52,435 bases of DNA from a virus. Below, in pieces: positions 6,332 to 13,600 of this stretch; within the stretch, counting starts at the first letter, position 1, and each line of letters starts with the position of its first letter. The position numbers and the translations under genes were made by a program. The stretch covers positions 1-52,435 of the IMG/VR virus record IMGVR_UViG_3300044527_000341. One strand, given 5' to 3'. Under the pieces are notes generated by a model that was not told where the DNA came from, searched no databases, and was given only the letters and a program-made list of their open reading frames with translations.

Positions 6332-7809
6332 AGTATCTATCCGTTTGCTCTGGCATCGAAGCCGCCTCAGTGGCGTGGGAGTCACTGGGTTGGACGCCGA
6401 TCGCCTTTTCAGAAATCGAACCATTCCCAGCCTCGGTGCTGAAACATCGGTGGCCGATGGTTCCCAACCTAGGAGATATGACCAAGTATGAAAGCTGGAA
6501 ACTCAGCGACACAATTGACCTTATTTGCGGAGGAACACCGTGCCAAGCCTTCAGCGTGGCAGGTGTCCGAAAGGGACTCGACGACCCAAGAGGCGGACTC
6601 ACCCTCACCTTCGTCAGAATGTGCGACCACTTCAACCCCAAGTGGATCGTCTGGGAAAATGTCCCAGGCGTCCTCAGTTCCAAAGACAACGCCTTCGGTT
6701 GCTTTCTGGGAGCGTTGTCGGGAGAAGGCTGTGAACTCAAACCGACAGGGGACAAGTGGACAGACGCTGGTTGTGTGTATGGCCCCAAAAGGACAATCGC
6801 TTGGCGGTGCCTCGATGCCCAATATTTCGGCTTGGCCCAACGACGCAAGCGTGTGTTCGTTGTCGCATGTCCTCGAGACCAAGGAGATCCCACAGAGATT
6901 CTACTTGAGTTCGAAGGCCTGCGCAGGGATCTTGCGCCGAGCCGAGGTTCGGGGCAAGACACTTCCGCCGATGTTGCGGGATGCCTTAGAAGCGGTGGTG
7001 AAAGCGGAGTCCCCAGCAGTCGGGGAGAACACATAGTCCCAAGCTATTGGAACGACCCAGCAAGTCCTTGTGACACTTTGCTGGCAAGGGATTACAAAGG
7101 CATCGGCAACCAAGATCTGACCACTGGCCGAACCTTGGTCAAGGCTGTTGTCCCCATCCACGATCAAGCCACCCGCCACGCTGGTAAGCGTGGGGATAAG
7201 CAAGACGGCAAGGGCAACGGACTTGGGGTTGGCAAGGAAGGAGACCCTTGTCCGACACTCACCAAGGGCGACAAGCACGCCGTCCTTTATGAGAACCATC
7301 CCAATGACAGCCGAGTGACTGGCCCGCTGGATGTGGCTCCCAGTTGCGTGTCCCGCTATGGGACTGGCGGTGGGAATGTCCCACTGGTGCAGGAGAAACT
7401 CGTCGGGCAAGTGGATTGGCGAACAGCCCATAGCGACAACGGGGAGGTATCGCAAACCTTGAAGACAGATCTTGCCCATCAAAGCGGACCTTGTCTTGCG
7501 GTCGATGCCTATAACCAGTCGACCAGTGATATCAGTCAGTCAATCTCTTCATCCGCATCAGACATCAACCACACTGGAGGTGTGCTTGATTCGAGAGTTC
7601 GTTCGGCGGTTCGTCGGTTATTGCCTATGGAATGTGAAAGACTCCAGGGCTTTCCCGATGACCACACGCTGATCCCCTGGAGGGGGAAGCCAGCAAGCGA
7701 GTGTCCCGATGGTCCACGCTACAAGGCACTTGGCAATTCAATGGCCGTGCCGTGTATGCGGTGGATCGGAACTCGGATACATAACTATACAAAGAAGGAG
7801 GTTAGTTGA
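6328..7809 (+). CDS. C5 cytosine-specific DNA methyltransferase
   Basis: A 493-residue Dcm-type enzyme that methylates carbon 5 of cytosine using S-adenosylmethionine. Motif I is SVCSGIEAASVAWESLG at the N-terminus, motif IV is GGTPCQAFSVAG with catalytic Cys near residue 72, motif VI is ENV near residue 110, motif VIII is QRRKR near residue 171, and ECERLQGFPDD and GNSMAVP near the C-terminus are motifs IX and X. Between VIII and IX lies about 270 residues of target-recognition region. The start is GTG 6328. It probably protects phage DNA from host restriction. No restriction partner is nearby. Part of the gene is also open in a second frame (6488-7036). Confidence 0.93.
   Translation: MKYLSVCSGIEAASVAWESLGWTPIAFSEIEPFPASVLKHRWPMVPNLGDMTKYESWKLSDTIDLICGGTPCQAFSVAGVRKGLDDPRGGLTLTFVRMCDHFNPKWIVWENVPGVLSSKDNAFGCFLGALSGEGCELKPTGDKWTDAGCVYGPKRTIAWRCLDAQYFGLAQRRKRVFVVACPRDQGDPTEILLEFEGLRRDLAPSRGSGQDTSADVAGCLRSGGESGVPSSRGEHIVPSYWNDPASPCDTLLARDYKGIGNQDLTTGRTLVKAVVPIHDQATRHAGKRGDKQDGKGNGLGVGKEGDPCPTLTKGDKHAVLYENHPNDSRVTGPLDVAPSCVSRYGTGGGNVPLVQEKLVGQVDWRTAHSDNGEVSQTLKTDLAHQSGPCLAVDAYNQSTSDISQSISSSASDINHTGGVLDSRVRSAVRRLLPMECERLQGFPDDHTLIPWRGKPASECPDGPRYKALGNSMAVPCMRWIGTRIHNYTKKEVS
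6488..7036 (+). CDS. possible overprinted gene inside the methyltransferase
   Basis: A 182-residue frame fully inside the methyltransferase gene, starting ATG 6488 with GGAG upstream. Its C-terminal third (IPQRFYLSSKACAGILRRAE, then RGKTLPPMLRDALEAVV) resembles a motif I recall from stand-alone phage proteins adjacent to or overlapping DNA methyltransferases. The first half is Ser/Thr-rich and looks disordered. The same DNA must encode the essential PCQ and QRRKR motifs in the other frame. Either the second protein is real and overprinted, or the resemblance reflects conserved methyltransferase DNA read out of frame in annotated genomes. No function is known. Confidence 0.4.
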   Translation: MKAGNSATQLTLFAEEHRAKPSAWQVSERDSTTQEADSPSPSSECATTSTPSGSSGKMSQASSVPKTTPSVAFWERCREKAVNSNRQGTSGQTLVVCMAPKGQSLGGASMPNISAWPNDASVCSLSHVLETKEIPQRFYLSSKACAGILRRAEVRGKTLPPMLRDALEAVVKAESPAVGENT

Positions 7810-8013
7810 ATGAGTACCCTAGTTATTGGCAGGGTTCCAGACAAAGAGAACGAGTATCGTGTTTACCAAAATACAACACCAGAAAAAGCCAAGGAAAAAT
7901 TCATAGTCGAGATGATGTATGAATGGGGCGAGGGTTGTGACAAAGACAATGTTATCTTTGAAGTTGTCGCAACTTCCAAGTCCCCGATAGATATCGATAC
8001 TTGGCAGGATTGA
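7810..8013 (+). CDS. small hypothetical protein
   Basis: A 67-residue acidic protein. ATG 7810 follows directly after the methyltransferase stop, behind AAGGAGGTTAGTTGA, an excellent binding site. Begins MSTLVIGRVPDKENEYRVYQ, a beta-rich look. No family is recognised. Confidence 0.62.
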   Translation: MSTLVIGRVPDKENEYRVYQNTTPEKAKEKFIVEMMYEWGEGCDKDNVIFEVVATSKSPIDIDTWQD

Positions 8014-8027
8014 AAGGAGAAATTATT

Positions 8028-8420
8028 ATGTGGATCGCAACCACGATTGGATTCTATTCGATTGTTCAGAAGGAACACCACGATGATCCCGAAGGCCAGA
8101 AGCTATTCGTGATCCGTGCCAGAACCCGAGGCGACATCGACAGACTAGCCAAGGAAATCAAAAACAAACTCAACAAGGAAATCGTCATACATGAATATGA
8201 GAAGTCGGACTATCAGTTCCGCATCTACCTTGAGACCAAGGAAGATCTTGCGGCAACGCTTGCAACGCTTGCAGAGAAGGTCACCTACCCAAATTTCAAG
8301 GATGAAATTGCAGAGATACCTCACCAGCAAGACAAAGCCCCAGCCTATGCCAACCTTTGGTTAAAGCTGTTTATGCTTACACACAAAGACCTATTCGATG
8401 AACAACCCTCAGAAGCCTAA
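8028..8420 (+). CDS. hypothetical protein of a phage-type family
   Basis: A 130-residue protein. The start is ATG 8028, preceded by GAAAGGAGAAATT; the frame is open to a TTG at 8001, but that has no binding site and overlaps the previous gene. The opening MWIATTIGFYSIVQK and the later IRARTRGDIDRL recall small phage proteins that start with a similar beta hairpin. Function unknown. Its last 23 bases overlap the next gene. Confidence 0.62.
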   Translation: MWIATTIGFYSIVQKEHHDDPEGQKLFVIRARTRGDIDRLAKEIKNKLNKEIVIHEYEKSDYQFRIYLETKEDLAATLATLAEKVTYPNFKDEIAEIPHQQDKAPAYANLWLKLFMLTHKDLFDEQPSEA

Positions 8421-8625
8421 CCTATCCAGCAAACTCCTTCGGTATGGCTACTGGAGTTGGGCGGCTGATGAACCAGCCACCCATACTTGTGAACACAACC
8501 ACGAGGAGTGTGCCGTGGAGAAGGATGGCGTCTGTATGGAATGGCTAGGCAACGAGGTGGACAAGGACTACCCAGTCAAGGAGTGCTATCCGCCTCTCAA
8601 TATGGAGGACTTATGGGACTTATAG
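8398..8625 (+). CDS. small cysteine-containing hypothetical protein
   Basis: A 75-residue protein with four cysteines and several histidines (THTCEHNHEECAVEKDGVC), which could bind zinc. It overlaps the previous gene's end and the next gene's start. There is no clear binding site before ATG 8398, so it relies on coupling. Function unknown. Confidence 0.5.
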   Translation: MNNPQKPNLSSKLLRYGYWSWAADEPATHTCEHNHEECAVEKDGVCMEWLGNEVDKDYPVKECYPPLNMEDLWDL

Positions 8626-8918
8626 TTGCGATCTTGTTGATGCTGACCACAACCCTTGGGCAAGCCCAGCTTATGATGACCAGATCCTTGTGGATCCCAC
8701 GTGGTTATGAGGCTTGGATTCCCAGAGGCTATGGAGCCCCACAGCTGACGGCCAATCCCCTATGGGTCAACTCAATCTCAAACGAATTGGGACCCTATGG
8801 ATCGACCGTTAATATGATCGGGGTCAACAACCCGATGGGGGTGGGACTAGGGTTGAGCCTTGTCGAGCCAGTCTTCGAACCTGTCGAGATGTCGCTCGAG
8901 ATCCTTGAGACTTATTAA
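8613..8918 (+). CDS. small secreted protein with signal peptide
   Basis: A 101-residue protein beginning MGLIVAILLMLTTTLGQAQ, a typical Sec signal peptide with a likely signal peptidase I site after the alanine. ATG 8613 follows ATGGAGGACTT. The mature part contains a repeated WIPRGY motif and many Gly, Pro and Asn residues. A periplasmic or outer-surface location is likely. Its last 72 bases overlap a gene on the other strand. Function unknown. Confidence 0.6.
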   Translation: MGLIVAILLMLTTTLGQAQLMMTRSLWIPRGYEAWIPRGYGAPQLTANPLWVNSISNELGPYGSTVNMIGVNNPMGVGLGLSLVEPVFEPVEMSLEILETY

Positions 8919-9071
8919 GTCCATCGTGGCGGCACGAGCCAATAGTAAGATATCGCAGATCATATCGGGAAGCCGACGCAAATCTGAATGATCCGACAAG
9001 CCGTCCCACAAGGGACTGTCTGGCGGGATTAGGAATTCAGCATTGCCCTTCTTTTCGCGCATGATCCGCAT
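8847..9071 (-). CDS. small hypothetical protein
   Basis: A 74-residue leftward frame with a plausible protein composition (SPLWDGLSDHSDLRRLPDM) and a helical C-terminus (LKDLERHLDRFEDWL). ATG 9071 follows CAGAGG. It overlaps the end of a rightward gene by 72 bases and the end of the preceding leftward gene by 43. One of the overlapping frames may be wrong; the leftward one looks well composed. Confidence 0.5.
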   Translation of the reverse strand: MRIMREKKGNAEFLIPPDSPLWDGLSDHSDLRRLPDMICDILLLARAATMDLISLKDLERHLDRFEDWLDKAQP

Positions 9072-9367
9072 CCTCTGATATTGGTTCCAGCTACCAGATC
9101 AATGGCTCTGGCAATGGGCTGGGCGAGAGTGTGAACCGCATCGCCCAGTCCATATCCAGTACAATGATCTGGCCCAAGCTTGTCGCACATCTGGTCGTGG
9201 ATCATCTGCTCCTGGTTCTCGTTAATTGCCAGGTTGTTGGCCGCCCTATGACGCGTCACGTTACGGAGTAAGTCTGTAAAGTCACCTCCCGTAATGACCG
9301 CCTTGGTGTCGTGGTCTTGGTAGGTGAAGCCAATAGGGGGAACAACCGATGTGTCTTTGAGTCGCAT
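9029..9367 (-). CDS. conserved-looking hypothetical protein with C-terminal CxxC
   Basis: A 112-residue protein starting at ATG 9367; a TTG at 9385 is an alternative. The order of elements is an N-terminal beta region (GFTYQDHDTKAVITGG), a helical segment FTDLLRNVTRHRAANNL, then IHDQMCDKLG and a C-terminal CGSCAKR. I have the impression of similar short proteins in other phages (HRAAN motif followed by a helical Cys segment), but no function is known. Its orientation opposes the flanking rightward genes. Confidence 0.58.
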   Translation of the reverse strand: MRLKDTSVVPPIGFTYQDHDTKAVITGGDFTDLLRNVTRHRAANNLAINENQEQMIHDQMCDKLGPDHCTGYGLGDAVHTLAQPIARAIDLVAGTNIRGCGSCAKRRAMLNS

Positions 9368-9410
9368 ACACCTATCTTGACACAACCCTCCAACCTTTCA
9401 AGCTGGGGTT

Positions 9411-9635
9411 ATGCCCGATGACAGCTACTGGATAGACGGCAATAGTTCGACTTCGCAAAAACTTTTGCGGATCTTTCTTGCGGCTGCCGTCATCGACAAC
9501 GATGGTTTACTCCCAGTCTCCCGTAAAGCTTTGGCTGAATTGTCCGATGAGTGTATGAAGCACAAGGGATTCCAGATCATAGCCACGCCAGGAGAAGACC
9601 ACGGGATGGATCTATCCTTGGAATGGACAGATTAA
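9411..9635 (+). CDS. small hypothetical protein
   Basis: A 74-residue acidic protein starting ATG 9411 behind a weak GGGG. It contains SQKLLRIFLAAAVIDNDG and a C-terminal strand. The stop overlaps the start region of a small membrane protein gene. No family is recognised. Confidence 0.5.
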   Translation: MPDDSYWIDGNSSTSQKLLRIFLAAAVIDNDGLLPVSRKALAELSDECMKHKGFQIIATPGEDHGMDLSLEWTD

Positions 9636-9769
9636 AGCTGGCTTTTAAGTTGTTGCTGTTGTCGCCGTGGATTATTTTTCGGCTGACAGTCTTGATTATT
9701 TATTACTGGCTAGCCCAGCGTCACCCTCAGAAATTTCGTTGGCTGCAAGCAAATTGTAAAATTTGTTGA
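9623..9769 (+). CDS. small membrane protein
   Basis: A 48-residue peptide with one strong hydrophobic segment (LLLLSPWIIFRLTVLIIYYW) and a basic C-terminus ending CKIC. ATG 9623 lies inside the end of the previous gene with only a weak GGA. Its 3' half overlaps the end of the leftward glucosaminidase-like gene by 74 bases. A holin-like or accessory membrane role is possible but unproven. Confidence 0.4.
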   Translation: MDRLKLAFKLLLLSPWIIFRLTVLIIYYWLAQRHPQKFRWLQANCKIC

Positions 9770-10166
9770 CCCCTGATTGCCAGTTGGCGTTGAGATTTCT
9801 TGGATCGTTCTCTGCCCCAATGGGTGCATAGATTGAGGCGAGCTTCCCGATATCCCCACCAGTCTGGTCAAGCCTGCGCTTCAGATTCTTGGCGGAGTAA
9901 TCCAGACCTTCGGACAATGACCCGAACCGCTTGAGCTTTGTCCACTTGGTTTTGGGATCCATAATCCCAGCCGGGTTATTGTAATTGATGATAGCGTTGC
10001 TCGTCCCAGAGCCAGTCTCGTGGGCAATGATCGCCGCAAAAAGCTTGGGATCAATGCCATTGTCGATGGCTTTCTCCACAACCATTCCCGCCTTGCCCTT
10101 CAAGGCTCCACGGCTAAAGAGACTCTCCAACTTGGAGAGTCCGGGATTCTCGGAGCCCAAGCCCAT
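9696..10166 (-). CDS. glucosaminidase/lysozyme-like peptidoglycan hydrolase
   Basis: A 156-residue protein. The core FAAIIAHETGSGTSNAI followed by NNPAGIMDP and FGSLSEGLDYSAKNLKRR matches the mannosyl-glycoprotein endo-beta-N-acetylglucosaminidase-type fold, with the glutamate of HETG as likely catalytic acid. No signal peptide. It lies just downstream of the giant ejection-type protein, so it may be a virion-associated hydrolase that opens the cell wall during entry rather than the lysis enzyme, since a secreted endolysin is present at 37458. ATG 10166 overlaps the upstream stop by one base (TAATG). Confidence 0.75.
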   Translation of the reverse strand: MGLGSENPGLSKLESLFSRGALKGKAGMVVEKAIDNGIDPKLFAAIIAHETGSGTSNAIINYNNPAGIMDPKTKWTKLKRFGSLSEGLDYSAKNLKRRLDQTGGDIGKLASIYAPIGAENDPRNLNANWQSGVNKFYNLLAANEISEGDAGLASNK

Positions 10167-10468
10167 TAGTATTTACCCTTTCGGCTCTTGGGGCTTGAGA
10201 GAGTTGAGCCACCCGGCCCAGCCCAAAGCTTCTTGCAAGCCCAGTATCTGGCTCCCAGCTTGCTCCCAGGATTGGAGCAGTTGTGGCGAGCCTTGAATGA
10301 TTTTCTGGCGGCGGCCGAGTAGTTATGTCCGTAACCCTTGGCTCCGAAATGAACGATTTTTTCTTTGCCATTCTCGCAAGCCTTGACCATCATCTTTTTG
10401 CCGGGGCGAGTGCTTCGGCGTGGTGAGTTGCAAGGCATCTTGTCTTTGTTGACTCGGCTGAGTGGCAT
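10166..10468 (-). CDS. small basic Cys-containing phage protein
   Basis: A 100-residue, very basic protein. Characteristic stretches are MPCNSPRRS, KKMMVKACENGKEKIVHFGA, GYGHNYSAAARKSFKARHNC, ARYWACKKLWAGPGG and a C-terminal SPKSRKGKY. I recall closely similar small proteins in many aquatic phages. Conserved Cys/His residues suggest a zinc-bound fold and the charge suggests nucleic-acid binding, possibly packaged with DNA. Role unproven. The true start may be the second methionine (MPCN). It is coupled to the glucosaminidase-like gene. Confidence 0.65.
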   Translation of the reverse strand: MPLSRVNKDKMPCNSPRRSTRPGKKMMVKACENGKEKIVHFGAKGYGHNYSAAARKSFKARHNCSNPGSKLGARYWACKKLWAGPGGSTLSSPKSRKGKY

Positions 10469-10485
10469 ACTTATAAGGAGGTTAA

Positions 10486-10686
10486 ATGAAAAAGAATGAA
10501 GTGCAACCCAAGATAGATATGACCCCGATATGGGAAAAGAAAGGCGAGTTTGTGTATTTGCTTCTCACACCTTTTCTCTTTCTCGGATTCTGCGTGATCC
10601 TCACAACCTTGATGGCTTGGATGATCGGAGCCTTCCGATGGTTATCGGAGACCTTTGGTCTTCTCTTGCCTAACCTCTTGCAATAG
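10486..10686 (+). CDS. small membrane protein, opposite to surrounding genes
   Basis: A 66-residue protein with a strong AAGGAGG site seven bases before ATG 10486. A soluble N-terminal 20 residues precedes one or two hydrophobic segments (YLLLTPFLFLGFCVILTTLM). It is the only rightward gene between two leftward ones, and its last 45 bases overlap the 3' end of the giant gene. A holin- or exclusion-type role is possible; nothing in the sequence decides this. Confidence 0.6.
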   Translation: MKKNEVQPKIDMTPIWEKKGEFVYLLLTPFLFLGFCVILTTLMAWMIGAFRWLSETFGLLLPNLLQ

Positions 10687-13600
10687 TTCCTGGTTGTCTC
10701 GGATGATCTTGGCCTTCCCGACGGCATTCGCTTTCTGGGCAAGCTTGCCAACATAAAGTTGAGCCATCTCTGGGGTCATAACTTCAAGCCTCTCGATAGT
10801 TCCCTCACGTCCTAGGTCTTCACCCAGTTGTTCCGCCCTAGCTTTGCGGAAGTCGGCGTATTGTTCGTCGGTCATCTTGACCACCCCTAACAAACGATCC
10901 TTCTTGGGAGCCGTTGGTAATGCGTTCTTCTGGACTAGAACCTGAAGCAAGGCGTCCTTCTTTGCGAAACTGATGGGTCGAAACTGCATCTGCACTGGCT
11001 GTCCAAGCATATCCAATTCCGTCTGGCCGTAGATCTGCCTAACAATCGGAGTGTTGGCAACAAAAGCACCTTGGATCGGACCTTCCCTGGCAGTACGGCC
11101 ATAGCCCAGCGTCGGGGAAATCAGAAGCTGATCGAGATCCCGAACAAAGTTTGGCACAACCATCGCCGACCCAAGTCTCGATAGGAATGACTTGGCTTTG
11201 GATAAAGCCCGTTCTGGTTCGCTGGGGTTCAACATCTCAAACAAGTCACTGGCTCCAGAGAGAAAGTTCATATCAAACATAATCGTGGCAACTCGGTGAG
11301 CCATTGCCAAGGCCACATCCGCAGGTTCCTTTTCATTGAAGTAGTCGTAAGTCTCGTTGTCGTTGAACAATCCGACAGCCGACAAGCCCATAGCCAGAGG
11401 CGAAAACATGTAGCTGGCGTAAACCCCGTCCTTCAATACCGGCACATGAGCCGCACGGAGATAGATTGAGTTGGGTTTCCAACCCAAACGGTTCTTGAGT
11501 AGTTCTTTCTGGGCGGCTTCTTTCGGACCCTGCCCGTTGACACAAAGCTCGATCCCGTACTTTTCGTAGTTCCCGCAAAGGATTTGGTCGAGCAAGCCGA
11601 GCATAAACACCGTGCTCAGACCCGTGATTCCTCGGACATACGCCAGATCCCTCTGGATCTTCTGCTCTTCCGCAGTTCCCTGGTACTCCATTGCAAACTT
11701 CCCGGCCAAGTTCTTCCCAAGAACCTTCGGGAGACCACGGGCACGCATCACTCCCCAACCCGTGAAGTCGATGCTCTGGTTCCAGACATTGGCAACGATC
11801 CTGGTGAACGGCACAAAGATGGCCGATTTGAGGGGATGCTCCTTGGCAAACGACCCGATCATCCGATGGAAGGCTCCGAGAACTCCACGAGGCTCCTCGT
11901 TGTAGGTGAGCTCGGTTCCGTAAATCTGCCCAGTGGCAGCAACCTCCGGGTTTTCCGCTTGTGCCTTTTCGTCGATGATCTCCTGCACACGGATGGCCTG
12001 CTCGGCTTGTTGGAGGAATCTTGTGGCCGAGTTGTCAGAGTCGACAACATATCCTTGCGCTTCGGCTTGGGACTGAGCCGCAACCAAGTGTTCGGAATTT
12101 CTGAAAGTGTACTCCAAGGCTTTGGCTGTGGCCGCCTCTTCCTTGAGGCCAGCTTGCTCCGCCTTCTGGTAGGCCGCCTCGAACAAATAGACTTCCTTAT
12201 TAAAGTTGTAGAAAACCATATCGACTGCGGTCATTGTCCTCCGCAGAAGGGAGGCAACTGTGGCAGATATCTTCCCAACCTTTTGCTTCACATTGTCCTG
12301 TGTTGCGTTCCTAGCCACAACCTCGAAGAAGTCTGTCGCCGCCTTGCCAAAGAACTTAGGCTCGGTTTTCCTAGTTCCGACACGGCCAGTCATTAGGACA
12401 TTGCCAGCGTCCATAAAGGAAAGTGAAAGTGCCCGAAGCATAGACCCAACGATGGCCTTGCTTCTTGTGCGATCCGTGGCGTAACCCTTGATGAGGTGCT
12501 TCGAAATCGTCGGGATGGCCAAGAGTGCCGTGTTGGTGGCGTTGCCCAAGAAGTTTGCAAACTGGGTTCCGATACCCGAAAGGATTGAGAAGTACCACCA
12601 GGATTTCGCAAAGTTGTAGGCGTCGATCTGGGTTTCAAAGGCAATCAGCGAAAGGGCATCGCCAATCTTTTCGTCCTTGCGGTAACCCACGAGGTTCTGG
12701 GCTTCGCCCATAATGTTGGCAATCTTCTCGACAACCTCTGGCTTTAGCTTGTCTAGCCCTTCTTGTTTCTGGAACTCGTTCCAGGCGTAGGCATTGTTGA
12801 AAAGGCCAAGGGCTTGGTACTGGACAATTCGGTTCGCAAACCTACGCAACGAAGGCTCAAGCTTTTTGTCGGCGTAGGACTGGATAAGACGATTGAGTTT
12901 CTTCTCGCTCTCCTTGGCCACGATCTCCTGGATCTGGAGAGCAATGGCGTTGGTCAGCCTTTCGGAAAGCGAAGGTATCTTTTCACGGGCGGAAGGTTCT
13001 TCCTTGGCCATACCCTCTTCACGCTTGTACTTTGCAAGGCCAAGTTCGTCCGCCACATCTGCCCCAGTCTCTTCCTCCCAAGCCCCGAGACCAGCTTCCT
13101 GCACGATCTCCCGAGCAAGGGAGTAGGCGTTGTTGGCCAGCTTGCCTTCCTCGTAGTGCTGACGGATCAAGTCCTCGAGCTTTACGCCACGGAGCGAGAT
13201 AAACCTTTTGAGTTGGGGCATTGTGAAGGGGGACTCGAGAACCAGCCCCAGGAACCCATTGAACATTTCGGCTAGCTCCGGGTTGGTTGCGGTACGGGCA
13301 CGGATGGCATCGCTCGCCTTTTCCCAAGCCTGCAAAGCCTTCGGCCAGCGGGAAAGCATCGCCGTGAAGTTCTTGCGCTGTTTGGCCTCCCGTTCTTCCT
13401 TGAGCAGTTTCTCCTGCTCGTCGACGGTCATATTGGCAAACTCTTCGTTCGTGTTGATTCGTGGGTCACGGATGCGACGACCCTGTTCCTCGGCCAGAGC
13501 CATAAACATCCGCTTGATCTCACGGCTCATTTCCTGGGCGGCCTGGTTAATGCTCTTGGCATTCTCCAGTTTCTTGACGGCCTTGCGTTGTTCCGCAGTC

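Noticed and set aside
6213-7034. 273-codon leftward frame opposite the methyltransferase
   Set aside because: Pro/Ser/Arg-rich mirror sequence without motifs.
11584-12396. 270-codon rightward frame opposite the giant gene
   Set aside because: Antisense of a helical membrane-type region, rich in Leu/Val by mirroring.
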